Below are positions 37,032 to 46,848 of a stretch of DNA of 64,000 nt, in pieces. Position 1 is the stretch's first letter, and each line of letters starts with the position of its first letter. This DNA comes from Saprospiraceae bacterium (GTDB lineage Bacteria; Bacteroidota; Bacteroidia; Chitinophagales; Saprospiraceae): assembly GCA_020850225.1 (NCBI GenBank), contig JADZFD010000090.1, positions 1 to 64,000 of the forward strand. Direction: 5' to 3'. The translations under genes and the position numbers were made by a program. The notes under the pieces are model-generated. The model made no database searches and was not told the DNA's origin. It saw only the letters and a list, made by a program, of their open reading frames with translations.

Positions 37032-39683
37032 ATGAGAAGTTTCAGACTATATGTAACCATTTGGATAGTCTGCTGTACATGTCTGTTAGCTCAAGGTCAG
37101 CACGATATACTACATACATATATCGATATTTCTGAGGCACACAATTTGAAATTCAGGAAGGACTATCTTAAGTATATATCGGATACATATGGATGGGTAT
37201 TTAGTTATAATGCCAACACTATTGATGTTGAAGCAATAGTGCACTCAGACATAAAATCTTCGAGGCTTCAATTTGTTTTAGAGCAGATTTTTCAGCCCGA
37301 TTTAATTTCATGTACTGTATCATTGCCTGATAAAATTATCCTGCAAAACCTGCAGAAAAAGCCAGGAGATGTGTACAGGCTTTCAGGTATTGTAAAAGAT
37401 GTCGAAACAGGAGAAGCTGTTTATGGAGCTTTTGTCTTTGAAGCCAATTCAAGAATATCAGCGATAACCAACGAGAAAGGATATTTTGTAATTGATCTCC
37501 CTTTCAGGAATGTCCGGATAGAGGTCAATTATCTGGGATACAAAAAATCGATCTATTCGGCAATAATTGATAAGCGAAAATTTATCCAAATAGAAATGAC
37601 AGGAAGCAACTATCTGGATACTATTCATGTACATAATCCTACCTCAAGACTCCAGTATGCTGATGGTGGGAATCTGATGGATGCATTCAGCATACAGCGT
37701 AATTTGACTGTATCAGGTGAAACAGATATCGTAGCCAATGCCAGGGTAGTGCCAGGTGTCGTATCGGGTGGAGAGGGATTGAGTGGTCTGTACGTCAGGG
37801 GCGGTACACCTGATCAGAATCTTACCATGATAGACGGTGTAGCCATGTATGAAACAAGCCATCTGTTGGGTATTACATCTATATTTATGGATGAATCAGT
37901 AAAAGAAGCTAGTTTTATAAAAAATGGATTTCCTGCAAGATATGGTGGCAGAATATCGAGTGTACTTGATATACAGTTGAAGGAAGGTGATAAGACTAAA
38001 AACAATACATCGGTTACAGTGGGTTTGTCCGGATTGAATGTACATTTTAATGGGCCTGTAATCAAAGATAAACTAACATATTCAGTGAGTATGCGGAGTT
38101 CCTGGTTGAATTTTTATGTAAATAATATTATAAAAAAATATACCAAATACGATGATATTGATATAAAGTATCACGATATTATGGGAAAGTTTACATATCA
38201 TTTCTCTGGTAATAACAGTTTGAGTTTATCTTTGTATAATGGTGGAGATCACTTTTTTCTGACAAAATCAAATACACTAATCAATAATCAGGAAAATTAT
38301 ACTTTAAAAGTTTTTGACAGGAATGGCATAGGCTGGACTAACCGTGTTGGATCATTGAAATGGAATTATCTGGCAGGTGATAAATTAAGTATTAAAGTAC
38401 AATCCGGCTTTATCAAATATTCAAACAATGCGAGGTCAAGCTATATTTTTAATAATATACTGTCTGATACCAGTAAGGTTGATCAGTTGGATGTGCTGAC
38501 TCAAACACATATTCAGGATATTAATGCAAGAGCTGATGCTGATTATTACTTCAATGACAATCATATATTCCGCTCAGGAGTAAATGTTGTCAGACAGGTT
38601 TTTAATCCGACAGTCAAGCAGAGTACAATTATACTGAAGGATGAAGCTGAAAATATAACTGACAAAGATTCGTCTATATCAACTTACAATATACAATATT
38701 ATCTTGAAGATAACTTCAAGTGGAATGATAAGTTGTTCATTTATGGAGGATTACACCTGAGCACCTATAAGCTTGAAAGAAAATCTTATATTTCTCTGCA
38801 ACCCCGATTAAAACTCATCTGGTCAATAACTGATAATCAGATGATTTCTGTTTCGTACAGCCGCATGACACAGTTTGTACATCTTCTTTCCAGCTCAGGC
38901 CTGGGCTTGCCATCCAATCTATGGGTACCTTCTACGGAAAAGATTCGTCCGTTAAATGCCAATCAGTGGAGCGCAGGCTACACACTTAATATCGGCAAAT
39001 CAGCCTATGTTCAATTCGGTGCATATAGCCGAACTATATCCAATATACTGGAATATACGACACCCATTGATATGTTTTATTTTTTGATCAACGATCAGAA
39101 TATATCCACAATAGTGAATTCAGCCAGAGACTGGGAAAGGAATGTTTATTCCGGTAATGGAATGTCAAAAGGTCTCGAATTCCTTGTACATAAGACTTCC
39201 GGAAGACTGACCGGATGGCTTTCGGCTACAAGGTCGGTAACAACACGCAATTTTAAAGAAATCAATAAAGGGAAATCCTTTCCGGCTGCCCATGATAAGC
39301 CCTGGAATACGAATGTCGGATTCAATTACAGATTTTCCAGTCACTGGAATGCCGGAGCCAACTTTGTTTACAACACTGGAAATGCATTTTCACTGTCGAC
39401 TGAAGAATATGATTCTTATCTTGGAATAAAACTTTTGAACAGTGATGGTAAAAATAACTACAGACTACCTGATTTTCACCAACTAAGCATGAATGTGATG
39501 TACAGTCGTAAGGGGAAACTGATGGACACCGAAGTTGCATTTAAACTATACAATGTATACAACCGGCTGAATGCATATTATATTTATATTTACAAAAGCA
39601 GTCTGGTACCTGAAGCACCTGTTTTGAGAAAAGTAAGCATTTTGCCTGTTACACCTTCTTTAAGCATAAAGATTAATTTTTGA
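37032..39683 (+). CDS. TonB-dependent receptor with STN signalling domain
   Basis: This outer-membrane transporter imports a ligand using TonB and signals to FecR. It has a signal peptide (1-22), an STN domain (about 30-110; YISDTYGWVFSYNANTIDVE), a carboxypeptidase-like regulatory domain (about 115-190; SGIVKDVETGEAVYGAFVFE), a plug (about 205-320; GLYVRGGTPDQNLTMIDGV) and a barrel ending in Phe. The ATG at 37032 is preferred over the TTG three bases earlier. Substrate cannot be assigned, and no SusD gene follows. Instead a DUF4249 lipoprotein lies 172 bp downstream. Confidence 0.9.
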   Translation: MRSFRLYVTIWIVCCTCLLAQGQHDILHTYIDISEAHNLKFRKDYLKYISDTYGWVFSYNANTIDVEAIVHSDIKSSRLQFVLEQIFQPDLISCTVSLPDKIILQNLQKKPGDVYRLSGIVKDVETGEAVYGAFVFEANSRISAITNEKGYFVIDLPFRNVRIEVNYLGYKKSIYSAIIDKRKFIQIEMTGSNYLDTIHVHNPTSRLQYADGGNLMDAFSIQRNLTVSGETDIVANARVVPGVVSGGEGLSGLYVRGGTPDQNLTMIDGVAMYETSHLLGITSIFMDESVKEASFIKNGFPARYGGRISSVLDIQLKEGDKTKNNTSVTVGLSGLNVHFNGPVIKDKLTYSVSMRSSWLNFYVNNIIKKYTKYDDIDIKYHDIMGKFTYHFSGNNSLSLSLYNGGDHFFLTKSNTLINNQENYTLKVFDRNGIGWTNRVGSLKWNYLAGDKLSIKVQSGFIKYSNNARSSYIFNNILSDTSKVDQLDVLTQTHIQDINARADADYYFNDNHIFRSGVNVVRQVFNPTVKQSTIILKDEAENITDKDSSISTYNIQYYLEDNFKWNDKLFIYGGLHLSTYKLERKSYISLQPRLKLIWSITDNQMISVSYSRMTQFVHLLSSSGLGLPSNLWVPSTEKIRPLNANQWSAGYTLNIGKSAYVQFGAYSRTISNILEYTTPIDMFYFLINDQNISTIVNSARDWERNVYSGNGMSKGLEFLVHKTSGRLTGWLSATRSVTTRNFKEINKGKSFPAAHDKPWNTNVGFNYRFSSHWNAGANFVYNTGNAFSLSTEEYDSYLGIKLLNSDGKNNYRLPDFHQLSMNVMYSRKGKLMDTEVAFKLYNVYNRLNAYYIYIYKSSLVPEAPVLRKVSILPVTPSLSIKINF

Positions 39684-39828
39684 AATAAGATTTTGACTGT
39701 CCGACAATACAGTATTTGTTTTAATATATAATATTGTATTTACTTAAATATAGAATTTATATTTGGTATAGTAATTTTATGGGTAAAATTTATTTGTATT
39801 TTAATACACGATATATCAAAATTAATAT

Positions 39829-39836
39829 TAATTTTG
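39829..39836 (+). promoter_or_regulatory. Possible -7 box for the DUF4249 gene
   Basis: TAATTTTG lies 20 bp upstream of the ATG at 39856 in the spacer after the TonB receptor. No -33 element is obvious. It may let the lipoprotein be made independently of the receptor. Confidence 0.3.
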
Positions 39837-39855
39837 ATTTTTGTTAGAGGTTTTT

Positions 39856-40764
39856 ATGCGGATTATTTATTATTTTACGGTATTCGTATTGCTGCTTACA
39901 TACACTTCATGTGAGGAAGATTTTGTATTTGTAAAAAATAATTTTACACCACAGATAGTTGTAAATGCCGTTTTTAAACCGGATCACAAATGGATGGTGC
40001 ACGTTTCTACAAGCAGGGATATGCTTGATCCTGCCAGTAAAATACGTAATGTAGGGAATGCAAATGTAGTCATAGTAGAAAGTGTGAGCAAATACAGAAT
40101 TTATCTCAAACATATTGGTGAAGGCATGTATTCAGCAGATTACTATCCTCCACTTCCCGATAAAAGTTATGAATTGATAGTAGAAGTACCAGGATTTAAA
40201 ACTGTAAAAGCAAAAAGCAGTGCTCCTCAAAAAGCTAATATCGTTAATGTTTTTACAGACTTGATAAATGAAAAGGTCACCAATGTGAAGTTTCAGGTGA
40301 AAGACGATAAAAGCCAGTTTCTTATTTGGAATTTTATCACTTCCAAAGGTAGTAACGGACCCATAGACACTATCTATACGGGTAATCCCAAATCGTTTAT
40401 TTTTGGATTTTACAATTATGACAATGCATTGTCTTCCTATATTGTCAGCGGAAAGGATGCTGTAACCAATTCCGGAGTTTTTTCTGGTAATTTCGTAGAA
40501 GATAGTGGTAGTGCAGACAATTCTTCAAAAGACAATAATGGGTCTTCCAATGAAGAAAGCGCTGATAATACTGAAATTAAAAAATATCTGAGAGTAGTAA
40601 CTGCCAGCAGCAACTTATATAGTTATTACAAGTCTGTGGAAAAGTTTTTAAGTGCCGGAAATCATAATAGTAGCTTTTCCAATAGCCCACAGATATATTC
40701 CAATATTGAAAATGGTCTTGGTATTTTTGCAGGGTATACAGAACAACTGACAGAAATAGAGTAA
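39856..40764 (+). CDS. DUF4249 outer-membrane lipoprotein
   Basis: The 302-residue protein has a lipoprotein signal with the lipobox Cys at about residue 19 (TYTSC). The body matches DUF4249 proteins (VVNAVFKPDHKWMVHVSTSR near 35-54, KSYELIVEVPGFKTVKAKS near 106-124, and a C-terminal GIFAGY), which pair with TonB receptors in Bacteroidota. A low-complexity Ser/Asn/Asp/Glu insertion (about 216-242) splits the domain. It is the fourth gene of the ECF/FecR/receptor set and is probably the surface partner of the receptor (inference). The start at 39856 is chosen over the upstream TTG at 39841 because it fits the signal peptide. Confidence 0.82.
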   Translation: MRIIYYFTVFVLLLTYTSCEEDFVFVKNNFTPQIVVNAVFKPDHKWMVHVSTSRDMLDPASKIRNVGNANVVIVESVSKYRIYLKHIGEGMYSADYYPPLPDKSYELIVEVPGFKTVKAKSSAPQKANIVNVFTDLINEKVTNVKFQVKDDKSQFLIWNFITSKGSNGPIDTIYTGNPKSFIFGFYNYDNALSSYIVSGKDAVTNSGVFSGNFVEDSGSADNSSKDNNGSSNEESADNTEIKKYLRVVTASSNLYSYYKSVEKFLSAGNHNSSFSNSPQIYSNIENGLGIFAGYTEQLTEIE

Positions 40765-40781
40765 GTAATTTTGTTTGTTGA

Positions 40782-41231
40782 ATGGCCGATACATACATTT
40801 GTTTTCCAATAGATTTTGCTACTCCGGAATATGACGAGACAGTTCGTCTTCGTTATGATATTTTAAGAAGACCACTTGATTTACATTTTAACCCTGAAGA
40901 CCTGGCAACAGAATTCGATTCTATTCATATAGCGTGTTACCATTCAGGCACTATGTTGCTGGCAGGTTGTCTTACATTGAAACCTCTTGAATCGGGTGAC
41001 ATTAAAATGAGACAGGTAGCCGTATCTGTAGCTTTGCAGAATCAGGGTATAGGTTCTCTGATGGTTAACTATGCTGAAAATGTAGCAATACAATCAGGTT
41101 TTACAAGGATGGTCCTGCATGCGAGAATTTCAGCTGTCACTTTTTATGATAAAATGGGATATAGTGTGTCGGGTAAAACCTTTAAGGAAGTTGGAATAGA
41201 CCACAAATTTATGTACAGGAAGTTGGTGTAA
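40782..41231 (+). CDS. GNAT-family acetyltransferase
   Basis: The 149-residue protein is a GNAT N-acetyltransferase. Acetyl-CoA-binding motif A is MRQVAVSVALQNQGIGSLMV (about 69-88), with Q-x2-G-I-G in place of the common Q/R-x2-G-x-G/A, and the C-terminal FYDKMGYSVSG (about 127-137) is the usual last motif. It has no signal peptide. It begins 17 bp after the DUF4249 gene with a possible own -7 box (TAATTTTG, 40766-40773). The acceptor substrate is unknown. Confidence 0.85.
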   Translation: MADTYICFPIDFATPEYDETVRLRYDILRRPLDLHFNPEDLATEFDSIHIACYHSGTMLLAGCLTLKPLESGDIKMRQVAVSVALQNQGIGSLMVNYAENVAIQSGFTRMVLHARISAVTFYDKMGYSVSGKTFKEVGIDHKFMYRKLV

Positions 41232-41318
41232 TAATTTCAAATACAATTCGACAGTCGCCCAATCATGACGCTACATTGTCTGATTCAATATAAAACATTG
41301 TATTAAAAACTATATAGC

Positions 41319-42032
41319 TTATTCCAGTTCTCTTAAATAAAGTTGGATTGTATTTTTTAAACCCAGATAAATCGCATCACATATTACAGCATGACCAATA
41401 GATACTTCAAGCAGGTTAGGGATATTTTCCTTAAAAAACCTTAAATTGTCCAAATTCAGATCATGACCGGCATTGATTCCAATACCAATACTATTTGCAA
41501 ATTGGGCAGCTTCTACAAATGGCGCAATAGCTGCATTTTTGTCTTTATGAAATTGATGTGCATAAGGACCAGTGTAAAATTCAATTCTGTCAGCACCACA
41601 TTCTTTTGCAGCGTATATCCTGTCTTTATCAGGATCGATAAATAAGCTCACCCTGATACCCGCATCTTTAATTTGTTTTATCGTTTCTGAAAGGAATACG
41701 CTGTTAGAAATAGTATCCCATCCGTTGTCAGATGTCAGCGCTTCCGGAGCGTCGGGAACAAGTGTACACTGTGCCGGTTTGTTTTTGATAACCAAATCTA
41801 AAAATTCCGGGGTAGGGTACCCTTCGATATTGAATTCAGTAGTAACATGATCTTTCAGTACCGGAATGTCGGAGTATCTGACATGCCTTTGGTCGGGTCT
41901 GGGATGAACAGTAATTCCCTGAGCTCCGTATCTTTCGCAATCCAATGCTGATTTAATCAAATCCGGGTAATTGGCACCTCTTGAGTTGCGTATTAGGGCG
42001 ATTTTATTGATGTTGACGCTGAATAGAGTCAT
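41319..42032 (-). CDS. pdxJ: Pyridoxine 5'-phosphate synthase
   Basis: PdxJ joins 1-deoxyxylulose 5-phosphate and 3-amino-2-oxopropyl phosphate in vitamin B6 synthesis. The 237-residue TIM barrel shows the start LFSVNINKIALIRNSRG, the HPRPDQRHVR block (about 42-51), CTLVPD (about 89-94), RIEFYTGPYA (about 154-163) and GINAGHDLNLDNL (about 187-199), with catalytic residues typical of the family. The length is normal. It precedes the bifunctional nuclease gene in reverse orientation terms and may share a transcript with it (20 bp apart). Confidence 0.93.
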   Translation of the reverse strand: MTLFSVNINKIALIRNSRGANYPDLIKSALDCERYGAQGITVHPRPDQRHVRYSDIPVLKDHVTTEFNIEGYPTPEFLDLVIKNKPAQCTLVPDAPEALTSDNGWDTISNSVFLSETIKQIKDAGIRVSLFIDPDKDRIYAAKECGADRIEFYTGPYAHQFHKDKNAAIAPFVEAAQFANSIGIGINAGHDLNLDNLRFFKENIPNLLEVSIGHAVICDAIYLGLKNTIQLYLRELE

Positions 42033-42052
42033 AAGGATTAGAAAGTTAAATT

Positions 42053-42637
42053 TTAGGATTCTTTGGATTTTCTGTCATTGATGATATCTCTGAGTTGAGC
42101 AGCTCTTTCGTAGTCTTCCTTTGCAAGAGCGGCATCCAATAATTTTTCCAGATTGACTATACTCATTTCTTCTATTGTTTCAGACTTACTCTTTTTAGGC
42201 TTGGCTGGTATGTTTTCTTCGTTTTCATCATCGAGCAGTACACCTGCATTTTCCATGATGAACTCATAGGTAAATATCGGACACTCAAATCTTACAGCCA
42301 GAGAAATAGCGTCAGAAGTTCTGGCATCTATATTTATGATATTGCCGTTGAGTTCACAAACAAGTTGTGCAAAAAATATACCATCCAGCAAATTGTTAAT
42401 AATAACTTCTTTAAGGACTATCTCAAATGCGTCCATGGTATTTTTGAACAAATCGTGTGTCAGCGGTCTGTTGGGGTTCATATTTTCCAAAGCAACTGCA
42501 ATCGCCTGGGCTTCGAATCCACCTATTATAATGGGTAATCTCCTTTTGCCATTTTCTTCTCCGAGTATGACAGCATAGTTGTGTGACTGTGTTACACTAT
42601 GTGATAAGGCAATTATAGATAATTTTACTTTCTTCAT
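42053..42637 (-). CDS. Bifunctional nuclease (DUF151/BFN) with C-terminal UVR motif
   Basis: The 194-residue protein has a DUF151 domain (about 1-130; VTQSHNYAVILGEENGKRRL, GGFEAQAIAVALE, and ARTSDAISLAVRF), a family with reported RNase/DNase activity in one plant and bacterial example. It also has a C-terminal UvrB/UvrC-type motif (about 155-190; LEKLLDAALAKEDYERAAQL). An acidic linker joins the two. The UVR helix-pair usually mediates dimerisation or partner binding. It lies 20 bp upstream of pdxJ on the same strand. Confidence 0.8.
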   Translation of the reverse strand: MKKVKLSIIALSHSVTQSHNYAVILGEENGKRRLPIIIGGFEAQAIAVALENMNPNRPLTHDLFKNTMDAFEIVLKEVIINNLLDGIFFAQLVCELNGNIINIDARTSDAISLAVRFECPIFTYEFIMENAGVLLDDENEENIPAKPKKSKSETIEEMSIVNLEKLLDAALAKEDYERAAQLRDIINDRKSKES

Positions 42638-42684
42638 TTTATAAGTAGGATTCTGTTATTATAACGGAATTTATGGTATACAGT

Positions 42685-43821
42685 TTAATATTTGCCATAA
42701 ATAGCTTTTACAAAAGGTCCGTTTAGAAATGATTCTGTTTCAAGTTGACTTTGGAGGATTGTTCCTTTCCAGTTGTTGCTCAGCATCATATAGGCTACCT
42801 GACATAAAGGTGCTGCAGTTGTACTTTGTATGGCTCTGAGTTTTTTTCGACCAACATAACTCGGTTCAATTGTATATGATCGCTCTTTTGCACGCAGATT
42901 TCCCTTGCTGTCTCTTCCTTCTACAGATGCATATATGACTACTACGTCATCTTCAACACTCGGAATGTTGTCCAGCATTATCTTTTCAAGACTTTTGATC
43001 TGATCATCTCCGGATGGAATTGCATTGATTGTATTTTTTACCCATTGATAATGTCCGGGATAACGCAATGTCTTGTAGTCCAGATTTTTAACCTGTTTGG
43101 AAAATGCATCCGGCAAATCTGCAGCACCTCCGGATGTATAATTGTCTTCATAAAGTAGACCGTCAATGATAATTGAATCTAAACCGGATAAAGCAGGAAC
43201 ATTGGTTTTTTTATAATCTCTTACGACTTCTGCATCTTTCAGGTATTCTGTTGCCACCCCAATAGGACTCCAGGTAAATGCATAAAAATAAGGCGCTGCT
43301 GCATGCTTGCTTATTGCTCCTACCTTCATTTTCATAGTATCAGCCTGATCTACATTAAAATCCTGACAAAACTCTTTGAATAACTGGCTTGCCAGAATAT
43401 TGATGAATCCGGGTGCAAGACCTGTCTGCAATACAAAAGCGGTCTCAGCATCCTTTGATATTTCTTTGATGTCGTTCGTTTCCTGTACATACTCTGTCAG
43501 GTTGGCATAATGACAGTTGAATTTTTTAGCTAAAGACGCAATTCTGGGTGCCTGGCTTCCGGGAAGACAGTCCAGTATAACATCGCATTGAGAAAGTGCT
43601 TCATCCATCGCTGGATTACTGCCATCAGATGACATCAGCACAGTATGGACTTTTGGTGTATTTATACAGCCTTCTGCAACAAATTGTGCAGCGCCTTCAA
43701 TAGCGTATTGTGAAATGTCACCAAAAAATATTTCAGTATCCATTATATTCGTTTCAGATAAAATAAGGCCTGCTGCCTGCCCGATACCACCACTACCGGC
43801 AATAAATATCTTTGCTTTCAT
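42685..43821 (-). CDS. Saccharopine dehydrogenase-like oxidoreductase
   Basis: The 378-residue protein has an N-terminal Rossmann fold (AGSGGIGQAAGLIL at about 8-21) and the catalytic and C-terminal parts of the saccharopine dehydrogenase family (QTGLAPGFINILASQLF near 132-148, LRYPGHYQWVKNTI near 236-249). Related proteins act in lysine catabolism or carboxynorspermidine synthesis. The exact reaction cannot be assigned. It has a good promoter (TTG-N21-TATCTTTG) upstream. Confidence 0.8.
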   Translation of the reverse strand: MKAKIFIAGSGGIGQAAGLILSETNIMDTEIFFGDISQYAIEGAAQFVAEGCINTPKVHTVLMSSDGSNPAMDEALSQCDVILDCLPGSQAPRIASLAKKFNCHYANLTEYVQETNDIKEISKDAETAFVLQTGLAPGFINILASQLFKEFCQDFNVDQADTMKMKVGAISKHAAAPYFYAFTWSPIGVATEYLKDAEVVRDYKKTNVPALSGLDSIIIDGLLYEDNYTSGGAADLPDAFSKQVKNLDYKTLRYPGHYQWVKNTINAIPSGDDQIKSLEKIMLDNIPSVEDDVVVIYASVEGRDSKGNLRAKERSYTIEPSYVGRKKLRAIQSTTAAPLCQVAYMMLSNNWKGTILQSQLETESFLNGPFVKAIYGKY

Positions 43822-43875
43822 TGAAAATTGTTGATGAAATAACCTTAAAAACTAAATAATTTTATTTTTGGATTG

Positions 43876-43907
43876 CAAAGATAAGGATATTACCACTAAT
43901 ATTACAA
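43876..43907 (-). promoter_or_regulatory. Promoter of the saccharopine dehydrogenase-like gene
   Basis: On the minus strand TTG (43905-43907) and TATCTTTG (43876-43883) have a 21-bp spacing, an excellent match to the Bacteroidota consensus. The ATG lies 54 bp downstream. Confidence 0.6.
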
Positions 43908-44058
43908 TTTCAGTCAGTGACTCAGGTCATATAATATCATATTAAAATATTGAATATGAAAACATTTATACATATGAAATAAATACATAAATTATAGAAG
44001 ATTGAATATTAATTAAAAAAATATTAAATAAAATTATAATATGTATAAAAGGTAATAT

Positions 44059-44066
44059 TATCTTTG
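44059..44066 (+). promoter_or_regulatory. Possible -7 box for ftsK
   Basis: TATCTTTG, followed by GC, lies 196 bp upstream of the ftsK ATG, implying a long leader. No -33 element is clear. The rest of the 441-bp spacer (43822-44262) shows no other gene. Confidence 0.3.
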
Positions 44067-44262
44067 CATTGTAAAACTGATTATTGCCTATAAATATATT
44101 TCTACTTTAACTTCGGATTTCATGCTTTAAGAGAGATCATTTAATCATTCATCTGATAGTAATCATCTGAATGTGAATAAATTGGAAGTGAATTAGTTTA
44201 TATGCCGTAATGTTTTTTATCCCAGATGTATTTATTCAACAAACCGATTATTTATTGCAACC

Positions 44263-46773
44263 ATGGCATTAAAGAAGCAAAAACCGAAATCCCCCACTAA
44301 AACACGTTTTAATTGGAAAGATGAACGTATTCCTAAAGTTATAGGTGTAGTTCTTATATTGATGGCTGTCTATCTGGCCATTGCATTTGTTTCCTATTTG
44401 TATACATGGAAAATGGATCAGGATAAAGTACTGAAGTTTTCATGGGGCATGTTGTTTCAGGGAGATTTGAGTGTACAAAACTGGTTGGGCAGGTTGGGAG
44501 CTATTATATCCAATATGTTTTTTTATTGGGGTTTCGGACTACCATCTATGATAGTTGTGGTTCTTATGATCCGTTTAGGTTTTGACCTTATTCGTCGTAA
44601 AAGCCTGGTTCCATTTTTAATATTTGCAAGAAACTCAGTGCTCATTATGGCATTCTTTTCCCTTTTATTTGAGTTTATATTCAGAAGTTCTGAATTTACC
44701 TGGGGAGGAGCATTTGGTGAGAGTACTGTATTCTGGTTGGCAAACTTTTTGGGGCAAATCGGCCTGTTTCTGTTGATATTATTTAGCATGGGAGCCTATA
44801 TTATGTGGAGATTCAATCCCAATCTTGAACATGTGACAATTGCAAATCCTTTGTCGAATCTTAGAATGCCATCTATGGATTTTTTTAAAGGGATGGAAGA
44901 CAATGATATAAGACCCAATAATAAACCTGCTAAAAAAGATATTTTATCCAATGCGATAGATAATTTATTCAAAAAGGGTAATAGTGATGATGATTCGGAA
45001 GATGATTCCTCTGGTATAAAGCCTGTAGTTGGGTCTTCTTCATTGCGAGAATCTCATAATATGGAGTTTGAATTGCCCGCTCAGGCCACAACCAGATCTG
45101 TTAAACCTGATATGAGTCATGAACTCGAAATTGAAGAAAATATAGGTGTCAGTCTGGAAGATGAAATTACTGAAACAGCGTTAGATACAGGACTGGCTAA
45201 AATACCTGTCAGCCCTGAATCTGAAATCGAAGCTGTTAAACTGGAAGATGAGCTCGAACCTTATGATCCAAAACTGGATTTGTCCAGATATAAGTACCCG
45301 ACTACTGAATTACTATTGGATTATGCAGACCAGAAGGTCGAAGTTGACAGAGCAGAATTGGAAGCCAACAAGGATCAGATCATTGCTACTTTACTCAATT
45401 ACAAAATTGAAATAACAAAAATAAGGGCAACTATCGGACCAACGGTTACTCTATATGAGATTGTCCCTGCTCCGGGTGTAAAAATATCCAAAATCAAGAA
45501 TCTGGAAGATGATATCGCCTTGAGCTTGTCTGCATTGGGGATCCGTATTATAGCTCCAATACCGGGTAAAGGAACGATAGGAATAGAAGTTCCTAATAAG
45601 AACAAACAGGTAGTTTCACTTAAGGAACTGCTATTATCTGAAAAATTCACTCAGTCCAAGATGGCTTTACCTATTGCATTGGGTAAGACGATCTCCAATG
45701 AGGTTTTTGTAGCAGATCTTGCAAAAATGCCACATTTGCTTGTTGCCGGTGCTACAGGACAAGGAAAATCTGTGGGTATCAATGCTATTCTTATGTCTAT
45801 TCTTTATAAGAAACACCCTTCTCAGGTAAAACTTGTACTGATAGACCCCAAAAAAGTAGAATTGTTTCCGTATGGTAGTTTAGATCAGCATTTTCTTGCA
45901 TTCCTGCCGGATCAGGATGAGCCGATTATCACAGAAACCTCTAAAGTTATCAATACTTTGAATTCACTTTGTATTGAGATGGATGACAGGTATGATCTGC
46001 TTAAAAAAGCACGGGTTCGTAATATAAACGAATATAATGAAAAATTTACGGAAAGAAAATTGAATCCAAATGAAGGACATAAGTTTCTGCCTTTTATCGT
46101 ACTTGTTATAGATGAGTTTGCCGATTTAATAATGACAGCAGGTAAAGAGGTAGAAATGCCGATCGCTCGTCTTGCGCAGCTGGCAAGGGCGATTGGTATA
46201 CATTTGATTATCGCTACACAGCGTCCATCGGTCAACATTATAACTGGTATTATCAAAGCCAACTTCCCTGCAAGGCTTGCATTTAAGGTAACATCCAAGA
46301 TAGATTCAAGAACGATTTTGGATGGTGGAGGTGCTGATCAGTTGATAGGAGCCGGTGATATGTTGTTGTCAATTGGTAGTAATAATGTTCGTTTACAATG
46401 TGCATTTGTGGATACACCTGAAGTGGAAAGCGTTATCCAGCATATATCGAAACAGCAAGGCTTCCCTGAGCCGTTCTATCTTCCGGAATACAAGGGCGAT
46501 GATGAAGGAGGAAGCGGATCTAAGGATATCCGTTACTCAGATTTGGATGAAAATTTTGAAGAAGCAGCCAGACTAATTGTATCATCACAGCATGGCTCAA
46601 CTTCACTGATTCAGCGTAAGATGCAACTTGGATACAACAGAGCTGGACGGATCATGGATCAGATGGAACAGTTGGGTATTGTCGGACCTGCTCAGGGTTC
46701 TAAGCCTAGAGAAGTGCTGTTTTTCTCAGTAGAAGAATTAAATCAGTTTCTAATAGTAATAAAGAACAGATAG
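44263..46773 (+). CDS. ftsK: DNA translocase FtsK
   Basis: FtsK pumps chromosome ends through the closing septum. The 836-residue protein has an N-terminal membrane domain with about four helices (about 23-185), a variable acidic linker (about 215-345), the alpha and beta motor domains with Walker A ATGQGKSVG (about 497-505) and Walker B VLVIDEFADL (about 615-624), and a C-terminal winged-helix gamma domain (about 765-830; SLIQRKMQLGYNRAGRIMDQ). The length and order are typical. A terminator follows. Confidence 0.95.
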   Translation: MALKKQKPKSPTKTRFNWKDERIPKVIGVVLILMAVYLAIAFVSYLYTWKMDQDKVLKFSWGMLFQGDLSVQNWLGRLGAIISNMFFYWGFGLPSMIVVVLMIRLGFDLIRRKSLVPFLIFARNSVLIMAFFSLLFEFIFRSSEFTWGGAFGESTVFWLANFLGQIGLFLLILFSMGAYIMWRFNPNLEHVTIANPLSNLRMPSMDFFKGMEDNDIRPNNKPAKKDILSNAIDNLFKKGNSDDDSEDDSSGIKPVVGSSSLRESHNMEFELPAQATTRSVKPDMSHELEIEENIGVSLEDEITETALDTGLAKIPVSPESEIEAVKLEDELEPYDPKLDLSRYKYPTTELLLDYADQKVEVDRAELEANKDQIIATLLNYKIEITKIRATIGPTVTLYEIVPAPGVKISKIKNLEDDIALSLSALGIRIIAPIPGKGTIGIEVPNKNKQVVSLKELLLSEKFTQSKMALPIALGKTISNEVFVADLAKMPHLLVAGATGQGKSVGINAILMSILYKKHPSQVKLVLIDPKKVELFPYGSLDQHFLAFLPDQDEPIITETSKVINTLNSLCIEMDDRYDLLKKARVRNINEYNEKFTERKLNPNEGHKFLPFIVLVIDEFADLIMTAGKEVEMPIARLAQLARAIGIHLIIATQRPSVNIITGIIKANFPARLAFKVTSKIDSRTILDGGGADQLIGAGDMLLSIGSNNVRLQCAFVDTPEVESVIQHISKQQGFPEPFYLPEYKGDDEGGSGSKDIRYSDLDENFEEAARLIVSSQHGSTSLIQRKMQLGYNRAGRIMDQMEQLGIVGPAQGSKPREVLFFSVEELNQFLIVIKNR

Positions 46774-46799
46774 AAAATAAATTTTCAAATAGGACCTTT

Positions 46800-46840
46800 G
46801 AAGTGCCTGTGCAATTTATTGTACGGGCACTTTCATTTTT
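46800..46840 (+). terminator. Terminator after ftsK
   Basis: A stem of about 15 bp with two G-U pairs (AAGTGCC, then GT, then CAAT with complement) is followed by a T-rich run. It lies between ftsK and the convergent bshC. Confidence 0.75.
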
Positions 46841-46848
46841 ATCTCATT

